DNA of 64,000 bases from Omphiscola glabra (lineage: Eukaryota > Mollusca > Gastropoda > Lymnaeidae): contig OZ024794.1 in assembly GCA_964017045.1 (NCBI GenBank), positions 34,489,182 through 34,553,181 of the forward strand. The letters are read 5' to 3'. The translations under genes and the position numbers were made by a program. Of this stretch, positions 26,101 through 36,655 are shown piece by piece (the first letter of the stretch is position 1; each line of letters begins with the position of its first letter). The notes below the pieces were generated by a model. It made no database searches and was not told the origin of the DNA. It was given only the letters and a program-made list of their open reading frames with translations.

Positions 26101-29100
26101 AAAGTTGGTTCTCGTTAGTAACCAAAAAGGGAGAGAACGTCGAGACCATAATAGCTTGTGTGCTTTGCCCTGTTTAGTTATTTTAACTTAATTTAACGTT
26201 CCATAAAAAATTTAAAAATTTAAAACAACATTAGACTATATTTCAGAATGGTCAATAAGATACTTTGATTTTTTATAAGATCAGCCAGAGTTTCTTGACG
26301 TAAATAAAATGTTTAAATAAAAGTACGCTGTGTTAAAGTGCCGAGCATACATAGTATAAATAAATAGAGTAGGATTTTTAAAAAATAATATTAAAAAAAA
26401 AAAAAGTGATGACAGGATTGCGTGGCCCCACGAGACAACTGAATGAAAACCTCGATGATGAGTGGGTCGATAATGACGACCCGATCCTTCGCAGTCGGTG
26501 GCAGTACACGATATTGCACTTCGACGGGACAGAGGGGTTTGATTGACTTGTGAGGCAGAGGCTTGATCGGCTAATGACACTTTGATAACGAAACTACACC
26601 ACAGAGGGACTACAACGGTTTGAAAATGTTACTCGGGAGTCTTTTGGCACACGGGGACAATAAAGATGGTGGCTACCACCCAATAGTGGGTCAAGTGAAT
26701 ACGGTGGCTACCATCCAATAGTGGGTCAAGTGTAGGAGGTGGTTACCATCCAATAATGGGTCAAGTGAAGACGGTGGCTACCACCCAATAGTGGGTCAAG
26801 TGTAGGAGGTGGTTACCATCCAATAATGGGTCAAGTGAAGACGGTGGCTACCACCCAATAGTGGGTCAAGTGAAGGAGGTGGCTACCACCCAATAGTGGG
26901 TCAAGTGAAGGAGGTGGCTACCATCCAATATTGGGTCAAGTGAAGGCGGTGGCTATCACCCAATAGTGGGTCAAGTGAAGGAGGTGGCTACCATCCAATA
27001 TTGGGTCAAGTGAAGACGGTGGCTTCCACCCAATATTGGGTCAAGTGAAGGCGGTGGCTACCACCCAATATTGGGTCAAGTGAAGGCAGTGGCTACCACC
27101 CAATATTGGGTCACGTGAAGACGGTGGCTACCACCCAATATTGGGTCACGTGAAGACGGTGGCTACCACCCAATATTGGGTCACGTGAAGACGGTGACTA
27201 CCACTCAATATTGGGTCACGTGAAGACGGTGACTACCACCCAATATTGGGTCACGTGAAGACGGTGGCTACCACCCAATATTGGGTCACGTGAAGACGGT
27301 GACTACCACCCAATATTGGGTCACGTGAAGACGGTGGCTACCACCCAATATTGGGTCACGTGAAGACGGTGGCTACCACTCAATATTTTGTCAACTTGAA
27401 TTTAACTGCCGAGTACATTTTTATTTCGCATTAATTTTCAGACATGATTAGTTTTATATGATGACCCAATATGATGTGCACTAGCAATGGTGACAAGACT
27501 AACGACTTTTCATAAGATCTCTTTATACAAACTTTTTGTGCGGAGGGCCACATTGACAAATGTAAAGCTATTGGGGGGGGGGGGGGGGCGCATGTATTAT
27601 TATGTCCAATTTTTACATGTCGATAAACATTTCTCTATATTAAAATCGGTAATTTCGCATTTTAGCATTACATGGACTGTTTAAAAAAAATAATAATAAT
27701 AAAATTTAATCAAAAATGTTTAAACAATCACAACGGTACATGAAATTCTGTAAAATCAACAAAATAACTTAAATAAAGTAATTTTTTATACATGTATTTC
27801 TAAATGCCTTCGAGGGCCGCATAATATCAGTTGCCGGTCGCATGCGGCCCGCAGTTTGCCCACCCCTGCTTTATATGATGACCCAATGATGTGCACTAGC
27901 AATGGTGACAAGACTTTCGACTGCTTGGAAGATCCCAGTGTGACTCCATCACCGTCGACATGACTACAATATTGTGATGGCATAACGACAGCGGACGAGG
28001 TATTTAAAAGATAACTGCCAGAGATTTTATGGCCATAACCTTTTAGTGATTATGTAAACTTAATCCAGAAATAAATATGGGGAGGGAGGGATGGACAACA
28101 CGATACCAGTTGTTCTGCTGTCGTTTCTTGACAAGAGTAAAATGGTCTGTGTATACAGATACACATACAAATGATCTGTTTGCACAGATACACATACAAA
28201 TGATATGTTTGTACAGATACATATACAAATGATATGTGTGCACAGATTCACATACAAATGATATGTGTTAACAGATACACATACAAATGATATGCTAACA
28301 GATACACATACCAATGATCTGTGTTTGCAGATACACATACACATGATCTGTGTGTACAGATACACATACTAATGATCTGTGTGTACAGTATAGATATACA
28401 CACAAATGATCTGTTTGCACAGATACACATACACATGATATGTGTGTACAGATACACACACAAATGATCTGTTTGCACAGATACACATATAAATGATCTG
28501 TGTACAGATACACACACAAATGATCTGTTTGCACAGATACACACACAAATGATCTGTTTGCACAGATATTATTTTATTATCAGTTGTCTTATATAGACAC
28601 AGATACCTATACAAATGATCTGTGTGTACAGATACACATTCAAATGAAGCAAAATGGTTTTTTGTTGAAGCCTCATTTTGAAAAATTCTTATTTTGAATA
28701 TGCACAGGAGTGGGGGTTGAAGACCCATGCCCTCTGACCCAACCCCCACCCCCCAAACAAGGCTTTATATTGGTGGTCTGAAACATTTGTACAACACAAG
28801 AACAAAAAATACAATTCTACTGGTTAAGCCTTTAATAAGCTTTTTCAAGTTTCCAGTTATATATTAAAAAAACACAGAGCTGAGAACTGGAATAGTGATT
28901 GTGTGATTTAAAAAAGTTCACGCCATTGTTAAGTTGACTTAAAAATGGAACTTGCATGATACGTGATCAAAATATTGTTATCTGTAAATAAATCACTTCT
29001 AATCAACACCCCCCCCCCCCCACTCAATTCCCCAATGTATGAAATGACCTCACGAGTGTGATGTATCCATTTATTTGTTTAACCCTTTAATTTCCCTTAA

Positions 29101-31780
29101 GTATTCATTCTAAAGAAGATATGGAGGAACAGAAAAAGAAAGAAATAAAGAAAGTGATTCCCAAAATGCTGTCCGCAGAAGGGTCCGGGAGCTTTACTTT
29201 GCCAGACACCACAACGTAAATATTTATGGTCAAATAAAACTAATAAATCTGGCACTGATCCCTGGTGCAATTTCAAATCTTGCCCACTGCTCCAACAAGC
29301 TGAAAAAAATAGGTCAACACTGTGTATACACACAAACTGGTAAGTTTCCATCAGGGGACGCAATGTTTCTAGAAATGGGTGGTCCTAAATCATTTCAGTT
29401 CAGTGTTACATTGACCCACGCTGCCATAGGAATCTGGTGTACTGACTACAAATGTCTTCACATACAATTTTTACCATGATGCACTCAGCGAGTGTTCTAA
29501 TCAGACATTTCATTGCCCATTAACTTAGAGATAACAAAGCATAAGAGGAAGAAAAAAAAAGAAGAAAATAAAAAAGAAGAAGAAAAATTCTACTCTTATC
29601 TGGAAGGCTTTAGTTATTTTGGCACAAGTAACTATTTTCTGATGACTCATAAACTACAAGGAAGTAGTTGAAATGGTTATGTTAAAACTTGAAAGGAAAA
29701 AAAAACAACAGCACAATCAACTGATCAAAGCCTTTTCAACAGAAACAATAAACAACAGAGTATAAGAGAAATTGAATTTAACTTGTCAGTAGAAGGATTA
29801 GTACAATAAACATAGTATGCATGTTTAAGAGTTATAAGCAAAAACTAAATCTAAAATATGAGTCTTTATTTCATAGTATACTTGGTGTAAGACAGGAGTC
29901 AACAACCTTTAGCATGCATGCCAGACTTGGCACCACAGCAATTTTCATTGGCACGTGGAAAACCAAAAAAATAATAATAAAATTTGTTTGAAATGGTAAA
30001 TTTATTGGCACAATAAATGAAAGAGAAGTCTTAATTTGGCACACTAATACCAAAAGGTTGCCGACCCCTGGTGTAAGATACCGGGCATAAATGGTGTAAC
30101 GTGTATAAATAAATATGAAATTTTGTATGCATACCTGTATTCTTACCTCTGTGATCATATCTTTAATATTTAAAAAGATGGAAAATCATTCTTTAAAAAA
30201 ATTTTATTATCTTATGATATTCTTTAAAAGTATCCCCCAAATATGTTCACAACTTACTTTGCTTAAAATTTCTTAATTTTGTATTTTCACTACATCACTA
30301 CTTTTATAATACAGTTATTCAAAATACTACTTCTGGTAGGAAAATGCCAGTTCTAGAACCCAAGGACCTTTACTACTCGGAATGTTAGTATATAAATTGT
30401 GTCTGTCAATCAACAGCTTGGTTTTTCCTGACATTTCTATAATGAGAGCAACATCAACATGCTTTAAAAAATTTTGATTGCAAAAAATGTCAAGAAACAT
30501 ATCTGTATAAGTAAGCAAAGAAAGATATATATATATACTAAAAATCAATTATCCCACTTGACAAGAAGTCATGGCAACAGCACTTTATCATAAAGTTAAT
30601 GCCACAACACCCAGGTCAAGACCCAATTTCATGTACATAAAAATTTAACCAAAACAAATGAAACAAAGCAACATATTTTTAATTTATGAAACACATTCAT
30701 TAAATTTCTATTTGCTTCACATGTCATATATATTCAAGCAATATTAAGCGGAGGGAAAAAAATTACATACCATGGTTAGACTGATTTTTGTATTGTCGTA
30801 AGATGCTAGCAAGTTGCTCCTCAGGAGTCTCAATCTCATCTTTTCCAGAACCAGCATAAATACAGGCTCCTTGGTCACATTTTACTTTTTCACACAAAAA
30901 AAATATTGAAGCAAATTTAGCAAGATGTCTTAATTTGATCACACTGCAGTGATTTCTAAAAAAAAACAATGTATCTTTTTTTAGCAAATGTGAAAAAGAT
31001 ATACGGCAAACATGATCCAGGTTAACAAAATATATAGAGGAGTCCACAGATAAAGATATAATGCAAATTAATCTATATAATTATAATGCAAACTAATTTG
31101 TATAATGCACACTAAGTCAATAAATTCAGACACTGATCAAGTGGTTAGATATTTTTAAAATCGATATCATTGAATTCATATTAAATGTTTATTATCTTTT
31201 AAGTGTAAAAAGTTTTGGTTTTTAAAAAAATTCAGTTATTAAATAACTCTTCCTTGGCAGCAAGGTCTATAAAAAAAATTCTTAAGGCAGTTAAAACATG
31301 CATATACAATGATAGTCATTCGGTGCAGATATCAACTCTAGAAACAGTTTAAGCCTGATCATTGACTCATTGACCTATGATCATAACTCTTGTAAGCTTA
31401 CAAAACAAATCCCATCAACTTTTTATTATGAACTGTATGGAATAACATTTTGGGGTGAATAGCTTCATAAAACATTGGTTTAGAATATATAGAAACATAA
31501 AGAGTTAAATTTAAATAATTTACTTACCCATGAGATTGGATTCCCGAATTCCAAGTCCGAAATCTATTTTTTTTAATCCTGTAAACAAGCCAAAAGTTAT
31601 GTTGGCAGTGTGACCAGTTAGTGAGCCTCCAGTGGCATTGGCATAAGTTGTTCCATTGTTTACAGATACAGGAGATGAATTGATCCAATGATCAGTTGCA
31701 AAAGCTGCAACTATTAGACCCACTCCAATAACGGCAACAAAAGCTGAAAATCCTATCAATCGACGATGAATGAGTGCCAT
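14182..31780 (-). CDS. Clarin-family tetraspan membrane protein, complete
   Basis: Clarins are small four-pass membrane proteins (vertebrate CLRN1 is the Usher syndrome 3 gene, acting in hair cells and photoreceptors). Four coding exons on the minus strand: 31528-31780, 30771-30884, 14975-15160, 14182-14444. All junctions are GT/AG, in phase 1, and the sum is 816 nt (271 aa). TM1 is near residues 7-28 (GFSAFVAVIGVGLIVAAFA). The following loop has four N-glycosylation sequons (NSS, NGT, NAT, NIT) and LFTGLKKIDFGLG, like the CLRN 'YGLFRGCK' region. Exon 3 gives TM2 (VMLVLAIVWGLVAIGFAIFN) and the clarin signature GPTGLYLWNILA. Exon 4 has TM3 and TM4 (FYFVVGAVGAFLFNQFIL). Vertebrate clarins are about 230 aa; the extra length is mostly in the exon 1-2 loop. 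Which CLRN paralogue it corresponds to is not decidable here. The 15.6 kb second intron is extraordinary for its repeats. Confidence 0.88.
15540..16200. repeat. Degenerate repeat-derived sequence
   Basis: GC-rich patches inside AT-rich DNA: CCGCAAGGCGGTCCCCAAGG near 15790 and GGGGGCCCCAAATG plus CAGCACGGCCCTA near 16120-16200 resemble MITE ends of the kind seen elsewhere in the window. A minus-strand open frame at 15633-15953 comes from this repeat and has no protein hallmarks. Boundaries not resolved. Confidence 0.35.
16201..18060. other. Clarin intron sequence with a direct repeat flanking a GC-rich block
   Basis: Related segments near 17350-17392 and 17724-17780 (AATCTCAAAGTGAAAAGT / GATCTCAAAGGGAAAAGT, then TATAGC[A/G]GTAG) flank a GC-richer block at about 17395-17720. 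The block may be an insertion or a member of a repeat family. No gene recognised. Two ATACGTCA motifs lie at about 16936 and 16960. Confidence 0.35.
18670..19062. mobile_element. Non-autonomous pogo/Tigger-like element, left tip eroded
   Basis: Left GAACCCCGCTATAACGCG and right CGCGTTATAGCAGGGTTC form inverted repeats, with a further CGCGCTTTAACGCG repeat inside. The right tip reads CCACTG followed by TA. The left CAGTG tip is missing or mutated. 'CAGT-GAACCC' ends and a TA target suggest the same superfamily as 6038-7266. No coding sequence. Confidence 0.65.
19287..19602. repeat. 47-bp tandem array, about 6.7 copies
   Basis: Unit core CATCGACCGGTGCTCCTTGG then TACACGTCCGTGAAACACCG, repeating every 47 bp (starts 19287, 19334 and so on). 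Since 47 is not a multiple of 3 and the unit lacks minus-strand stops, all three minus frames stay open. The long open frames here are therefore artefacts. Directly abuts the 31-bp array. Confidence 0.92.
19603..19850. repeat. 31-bp tandem array, about 8 copies
   Basis: Unit CATAGTTCACCAGTCTACAT + CGCCCCCGTGA, period 31, with one copy expanded by a longer C run (about 19721-19730). It begins where the 47-bp array's CCGTGAAACA runs into ATAGTTCACC, so the two arrays share a junction. Confidence 0.92.
20471..20568. repeat. 20-bp tandem array, 5 copies
   Basis: Unit TCGTACATAGCTTAGGCCTC repeated five times with a few substitutions (TCGTAAATAG in one copy). Confidence 0.95.
21834..22128. repeat. 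39-bp tandem array with two alternating unit heads
   Basis: Every unit carries TTTACTAGATGGGAAGTTGG + CGCATTGCC. The first ten bases are either GTCAAGTAAC (starts 21834, 21951, 21990, 22029, 22068) or GCCGCCATTG (21873, 21912 and partial 22107). The last full unit is diverged (TTTACATATTTCC). Because 39 is divisible by 3, 13-residue protein-like repeats appear in two frames. This is not evidence of a gene. Confidence 0.95.
22949..23125. repeat. 60-bp tandem array, about 3 copies
   Basis: Unit runs CGATCAACATGACGGTTTCA, ATGACACTCATACTGTACCA, GA[T/G]GAAT[G/A]GGTGAGCCCATA. Copies are offset by exactly 60 bp and differ at only a few bases, implying a recent duplication. Confidence 0.93.
23575..24115. 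repeat. 55-bp tandem array, about 9-10 copies
   Basis: Unit GGGACTAAGTCTAGGTCCAT, TATTTCTAACATATAGCCTC, TACACAAGAAAGATT. The central copies are near-identical, while outer copies on both sides are increasingly diverged (CTATCAAATAAAG variants), the usual pattern of a tandem array growing from its middle. Confidence 0.93.
24962..25132. mobile_element. MITE, 171 bp, with CAGGGCCGGATTAA-type ends
   Basis: Left CAGGCCGGATTAAGCC and right GGTTAATCCGGCCCTG are inverted repeats with one indel. Inner GC-rich segments (GTGCCCCCTTC, GTGCCCAAGGCAC). No matching flanking duplication was found, so the insertion is old or rearranged. Confidence 0.75.
25290..25519. mobile_element. Foldback MITE with long inverted arms
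   Basis: Ends CCGGAAATTTGATCGA and TCGATCAAATTTCCGG. Inside, CGACGGAATTTT/AAATTTGGTCGAA repeats pair with TTCGACCAAATTTCCG, and TTCACACGTTAAAATTTT pairs with AAAATTTTAACGTGTGGA. The whole unit is close to palindromic around an AT-rich centre. No coding sequence. Confidence 0.8.
26664..27392. repeat. 35-bp tandem array, about 21 copies, with palindromic core
   Basis: Unit GTGAAGACGGTGGCTACCAC + CCAATATTGGGTCAC, period 35. Left-hand copies read CCCAATAGTGGGTCAAGTG. Right-hand copies read CCCAATATTGGGTCACGTG, containing a perfect 12-bp palindrome CCCAATATTGGG and an E-box CACGTG. Intermediate copies mix the two. The largest array in the window. Confidence 0.95.
27447..27925. repeat. Direct repeat (~50 bp) enclosing a hAT-like solo end
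   Basis: TTTATATGATGACCCAAT and GATGTGCACTAGCAATGGTG, continuing ACAAGACT, occur at about 27456-27502 and again at about 27873-27917. Just before the second copy is GCGGCCCGCAGTTTGCCCACCCCTG (27844-27868), the typical right end of a hAT MITE. Its left end is not recognisable, though GGAGGGCCACA near 27543 could be interior sequence. The repeats are longer than any transposition duplication, so a local duplication is also involved. Confidence 0.55.
28143..28642. repeat. ~30-bp tandem array, about 17 variable copies
   Basis: Unit approximates GATCTGTGTGTACAGATACA + CATACAAAT, with GTTTGCACAG and GTGTTAACAG variants and copy lengths from about 26 to 32. Within each unit ATCTGT...ACAGAT can pair. 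Overlapping minus-strand open frames of repeated CICANRSF/VSVHTDH type are repeat artefacts. Confidence 0.9.
28643..29892. other. Clarin intron sequence, nothing recognised
   Basis: A C-rich tract (29011-29022), a GAA-rich stretch (about 29540-29590) and otherwise unremarkable AT-rich DNA. No exon or named repeat identified. Confidence 0.4.
29893..30070. mobile_element. hAT-type MITE, 178 bp, 8-bp target duplication
   Basis: Left CAGGAGTCAACAACCTTT and right AAAGGTTGCCGACCCCTG are imperfect inverted repeats of the widespread hAT 'CAGGGGTCGGCAACC' kind. Perfect 8-bp duplication GTGTAAGA at 29885-29892 and 30071-30078. Confidence 0.9.
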
Positions 31781-32736
31781 TGTACCTTTCTCTTTTTGAA
31801 ACTGCCTCTAATTGAACAGCTGCAAATAATTTAAGAATGAATAAAATAGTGAAAGTCATTTTCTAAAACAGACAAGAAAAGAGATTTAGAATTTATTTAA
31901 TAATAATTCTTTGGCATAAATCATGTTAATTGTTTAACAAACATATGTTAATTGTTTAACAAACATGAACTTGTATTAATGTTTACATCAAGAGCAAGTT
32001 ATTTCGTTTTCATTAAAATGTTTTTTCATTCATAATTTGGATAGGAATTTCTGAATTGGCAATGTTGCATTTCTATGTTTATGAATATTAATGAGACACA
32101 AACAATATTTGTGTAAATAAAACAATATAGGGTAAGCTTTAATTATGGTTACACAGAATAAAGAAGCAATTTTTCAACAAATGCCTTCACCATTCATACA
32201 GCAAATAACATTATTTTCTGTCTTTTTTTTAGGCAGGATACCTATATCTATACTATGTCAGATTAATTTATACTTATATGAATAGTAAACCTTAACCTAT
32301 ATTGTTTTACTTACACAAATTGTTTGTTTCTCAATCTAGTTGAAAGCTTTATAACAGTCAAACAAAACTCTTATTAATAATATGTTTATGGGATGCTTAA
32401 ATAACTTTTCTAGTGCTTAAAATATAGCTTTATTTTAAATATATTTTTAAGTGCTTCTTTTAAAACAATCAATTGTTAAATAGTTATGATTGTCAAGATC
32501 TATTAGTGTTTTTAAGCCCTGCTTTAACTGCTTATAGCTATAGAAGTTTTGGCCTAAATTTGATTTAGACCTCAGACTTTTTAGCTGACAAAATAGGACA
32601 GTGTAGCTGTGGCATACATAGGGCATGATAGTGGAGGAGGGTGGTGTGTGACACTTTCTGGGTTATTGAATTATATATTTATATAACAAACATAATATAA
32701 ATGATTTGACAAGTGTGCATTTTTGGAGGATACAAA

Positions 32737-32767
32737 AAAAAAAAAAAGGGGGGGGGGGGGGGGGGGT
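32737..32767. repeat. Poly-A/poly-G tract
   Basis: A run of about 14 A is followed directly by a run of about 18 G broken by nothing before TGACTG. Long G runs can form quadruplexes and are often miscounted by sequencing. Confidence 0.8.
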
Positions 32768-32994
32768 GACTGTAAGACTACACCTGCCTATGGGCATAGC
32801 TATACATTATTTATAAATTATTTTAATAAATACAAATATTAGCCATGGCTATACTAAGCCTATCATTAATTGCGTTCTGACTAGTATAACAACTGAATTA
32901 TAATTCATATATTACAGAATAATACTGAGTATAATTACAAACAAATCCTAACAATTTGTTGGCTTATTAACTTATTACAATTAGCAGGTATATT

Positions 32995-33142
32995 CAGAGG
33001 TGTAACAACGGCTTGGCATTGGGGCAGTTGCCAAGGGCGCCGGCCTGCGCCAGTTCAAAAGGGTGCCGCTAAATCTCTAATTTTTATTATTTAAAAAATA
33101 AATTAGCCAAGGGCGCCAAAAACCCAGTTAGTTACACCTCTG
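32995..33142. mobile_element. MITE, 148 bp, 8-bp target duplication
   Basis: CAGAGGTGTAAC / GTTACACCTCTG terminal inverted repeats, perfect 8-bp duplication GGTATATT at 32987-32994 and 33143-33150. Interior GCCAAGGGCGCC motif occurs twice. Present just upstream of the clarin coding start. Confidence 0.92.
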
Positions 33143-34445
33143 GGTATATTAATTGTAAAAGTATATAATGTTATTAATATGTCCAAGATAGCATAAAACA
33201 TTACTTAGGCCTATTTGATTTTAATAATTTTATGTTTACAATTATACATCTATTTCTAAGTCTAAAGTACTCTTCTACAACTAAGTAAGAAACACTGACT
33301 AAGCCTAAGCTTTATACTTTGTGATTGTGGTGAAAGTTCTCATTTGACTTCGTTTTCAGACACACTGCTAAACTAAGTTAGTCTAAGTAAAATGGGCTAA
33401 GGCTGAATTGAACTTTAACTTGGACGTCTTAGTCTTGATTTTTTTTTTTTACACTAATACTAATTACTATATATCATACCTATCCGGCCTATCCTATTAA
33501 ATATTAAATTACACCTATTGAAGCCTATTCACTTACTGAACTTACTGATACTGACAGTGAATTCTGGTATTAGTTGTCATTACTCATTAGTTTATTTTAA
33601 TTATTTTTAATATTATTAGTAGTCTGTCTGTATATAAATTATATAATATACAAAGAAAAACTTACAATCAGTAACAATTAATATCAAATAAAAGTACTGC
33701 TGTCATTCTGCTCTCTCATACTCATCGGTCCTCTTCTTCTTCTTTATTGATTGCTATCAGTTGGGTTAGATACACAAGGCAAATCGCACTTGGCTTGGCC
33801 CAGGTGAGTGTTGTTACCTGCTGCGCTGTTGGCCAATCAACGGCAACGCCTTATTTTATGGATGATGGTCCACAACACATTTTCGAGTTCAGATACACAT
33901 CGCTTCTATAGTACACGACTTTCACATCTCATCTCTTGATTATATGACTTAGTGCGAGTAGGTGCGGAAAGAATTTTTTCAAGCAAGATCATGGCATAAA
34001 AACGGAAGGCAAAAATCGGTATAGGTGACAATTAAACAAATAAGCGAAAGGGGAAAATGTTGTGAAATCGCGAGGAGGTGCGGGAATTGTTTAAAATCGT
34101 GATGGGGTGAAGTGCTGCAAAAAGGCTAAGAAACCTGATTAATCTAAGATCGACGTTTTAAAACTAGGTTATTAATAAAAAAAATCCAGTTGAAACATAT
34201 AAAACAATACAAAAATAAGACTAAATCTTACCTAAAAATTAGTTAATTTTGAGTTGTATTTCAATCCTTTAATTATTTTTCTTCAAGTCAAATGTAATTT
34301 TAAATGCTTTAATTATAAAAATAAGAGTATCTTGATTTTCAGATATATTATAAGCATAAGTGAAACTATGACTTTTGCAGTGATGCTTAGACTTTTATTT
34401 TCATGTCATTGATGACATGTCACTTAGACTTAAGTGACCAACTAG

Positions 34446-35008
34446 CGGTGGCGTAGGAATGGGTTCCAGAGAGGGTGATGAAACCCCCATTGTGTCAATA
34501 TATGGAAGGCCAACTTTATAGTGTTTTTTTTCGTGTAAGTGTGCGTCAACATCTTGGCCTGCCCCTGGTTGAATAAACCTTATCTACACCACAGCCAAAG
34601 GGACAGTTCCATCTTGAAGCATTGGCACAGTGGCAGTTTCCCAGGGCCTCAGACATATAGGATACTAGGGATTTCATATTGTCCATATTTTAATTAATAT
34701 TGAATATTAATATCCTTTGCCGATTTAATTAGCCTTAAAATTGAACAATGAAGCAAAGTAAACTTAGGTATGCACAAAATGCATCCCGGAATTTTAAATA
34801 TATTTGAACAAAATCTAGGGAAGGGCTCATTCTAAGCCCCTCCCCAGACTCCCACCCCTCTTTCGCTCGATTTAATTTTACCACCGATCAAAGTGATAAT
34901 ATTGGCACACTATAAATTTATAATTCATTATATACAGATATATGTAGAACGGCTATTCAAGAGCCACCACCACCCCCCGGGTTGCACAGTAGCTAGCTAC
35001 ACCACTGA
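34446..35008. mobile_element. Possible MITE or MITE cluster
   Basis: GGTGGCGTAGGAATGGG near 34447 and TAGCTACACCACTGA near 34993-35008 could be eroded ends of the CAGTGGCGTAGC type. GC-rich inner parts (GCCCCTCCCCAGACTCCCACCCC) fit. No target duplication found. Confidence 0.4.
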
Positions 35009-35159
35009 ATGCATATTTAAATTCCCAGTAACAGTTGCATTGTCAGATAGGCCTGTTGTGGGTGCCCTGTGCATTACTTTGCCAAGGGGCCCCTATGGTG
35101 CTAAGATGGCCCTGAGTCAGGGTTAACCAATGGCCGAACAATTTCATTTTCTTATTTCT

Positions 35160-35385
35160 GTCTTATGCCTTTTCCCCCCTTCTGGGGCATAGGCCGTCTA
35201 CAAGAATTTTCCATTCATCACGGTCCTGTGCTTTCCTTTCCAGTAACTGTTGCTTCCAGGTGTATCCCATATTTTGCATGTCTGCCTCTAGCTCACGACA
35301 TCATAAAGAAAAGACGGAAGTGTATAGGGCATAATCTCCGAAAACCCCCAGACAGCACCACCAGACAATCCCGATTTCATTTTAG
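35160..35385. mobile_element. LINE 3' fragment with its 5' part inverted
   Basis: Minus strand 35160-35298 matches the tail of the LINE at 675-1316 (frame carrying LEADMQNMGYTW and LVDGLCPRRG-like residues; DNA GGCCGTCTACAAGAATTTTC shared). From about 35299 the plus strand encodes DIIKKRRKCIGHNLRKP, the block that should lie upstream in the same element. One copy in two orientations is the signature of twin priming during LINE integration. Confidence 0.7.
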
Positions 35386-36084
35386 GCCTATTTAAAAATA
35401 ATTCAATATTGGGAATATTTTGGTACAATGGGAATGTTCCGATGCGAATAATTGTTTATATATTCCTTTAGTGATAAGAATTTCTTATTAAGATCTTCTA
35501 TAACTATAAAGAATCACCAATGTTTGGAATACTTTTTTTCATTCTTTACATTTATGCACAACAGCCATTTTAATTTGTACATAAATAATTCATCCTTTTG
35601 GTTGGACGAGGAAGAATCCCATCGTTAAAAACACATCCATACGAATGTACATAAATATTTTTAATTTTAATATTATGTAGCTCAAATTAATTATCTCAAT
35701 AATCGCTTATAGTATGTTTGTAAATTAAGTCCTTAAGCAATAAAATTCATAAGAAGGATTCATACAATTCAAGGTAACCAGGATATAAAAATTCAACAAA
35801 TTTATTTTTTATGTAACATAAAACTTAACTGTAAAAACGTTATCTTCCTGTTATTCAAAGATGCAAACATGGCAATCCCTTCAGCAAAATCAACTTTCTT
35901 AGCTTTATCACTTTCAGTTGACAAAATCGCAAGACCAGAAAGCCTTGACTATTCCACGATTGATCGCAAATAGTTCTTTATAACTATAACTAAAAGGTTT
36001 GATGAACTCCTCTCATGAAGCCATGAATAAATCATGAAAAATTATAATTATAGGCTTAATGAGGGGATTTGGAGAGATTCACAA

Positions 36085-36655
36085 TCATGGTCTGGTGCAC
36101 CCTGCTCTGATGGGATCTCGCTCAGATGGACCATGCTATGCTTGCAATCTACTCTGATGGCACCACGCTCTGTCTGTTAACACCATTTTCTGGTTTCATC
36201 CTGATATGGTAGCAACATGATCTAGTGGCACTTGTTCTTGTAGCACCCTTTTCGGTTTCAACATGCTATGGAAGCCAAATGATATGGCGAAACTCTGTTA
36301 TTAATGCATCCTACTCTGATAGCAACTTGCTCTGTTGGCACACTGCGCTGGTCACACCTTGTTCTGGTGATACCCTGTTCTATTCGCAACAAACTCTAAT
36401 GGCATTATGCTCTTTCTAGTGACACCTTGTTCTGGTAGAAAACTGTTTTGGTGGCAACATGTGTTTATGGCACCCTATCTTGTGGCATTCTTTTCGGATG
36501 GCATGCTTCTTTGGTGGCATACTGCTCTGGTAACACCAAACCGGTTCTGGTGATACCCTGCTCTAGTGGTACCCTGGTCTTGTTAAACCCTGTTCGGATA
36601 TTTCCCTGCTCTGGTGGTACCATATTCTGGCGGCACACTGTTCTTGTATTTAACT
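36085..36655. repeat. Highly degenerate ~18-bp tandem array
   Basis: Loose repeats of the form CTGGTGGCACCCTGCTCT (GCTCTGATGGCACCACG, GTTCTGGTGATACCCTG, GCTCTGGTGGTACCATA and others) fill about 570 bp, roughly 30 copies with many substitutions and indels. An old minisatellite between the clarin gene and BRD8. Confidence 0.75.

Larger units (their letters stand above)
31781..33850 (-). promoter_or_regulatory. Inferred 5' UTR intron and promoter region of the clarin gene
   Basis: On the minus strand the first coding exon is preceded by an acceptor (TTATTTGCAG, exon from 31819), which gives 39 nt of leader and implies an upstream untranslated exon. A good minus-strand donor (GATT|GTAAGTTTTT) ends a possible leader exon at 33666. 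Further upstream at 33831-33839 is GGCCAATCA, a CCAAT-box-like site. Exon and promoter positions are inference. Confidence 0.35.

Noticed and set aside
26664..27392. CRISPR-like regular repeat array
   Set aside because: Repeats are contiguous with no unique spacers, and the genome is eukaryotic.
28043..28749. Cys-rich repeated open frames on the minus strand
   Set aside because: Products of the ~30-bp satellite; multiple mutually overlapping frames.
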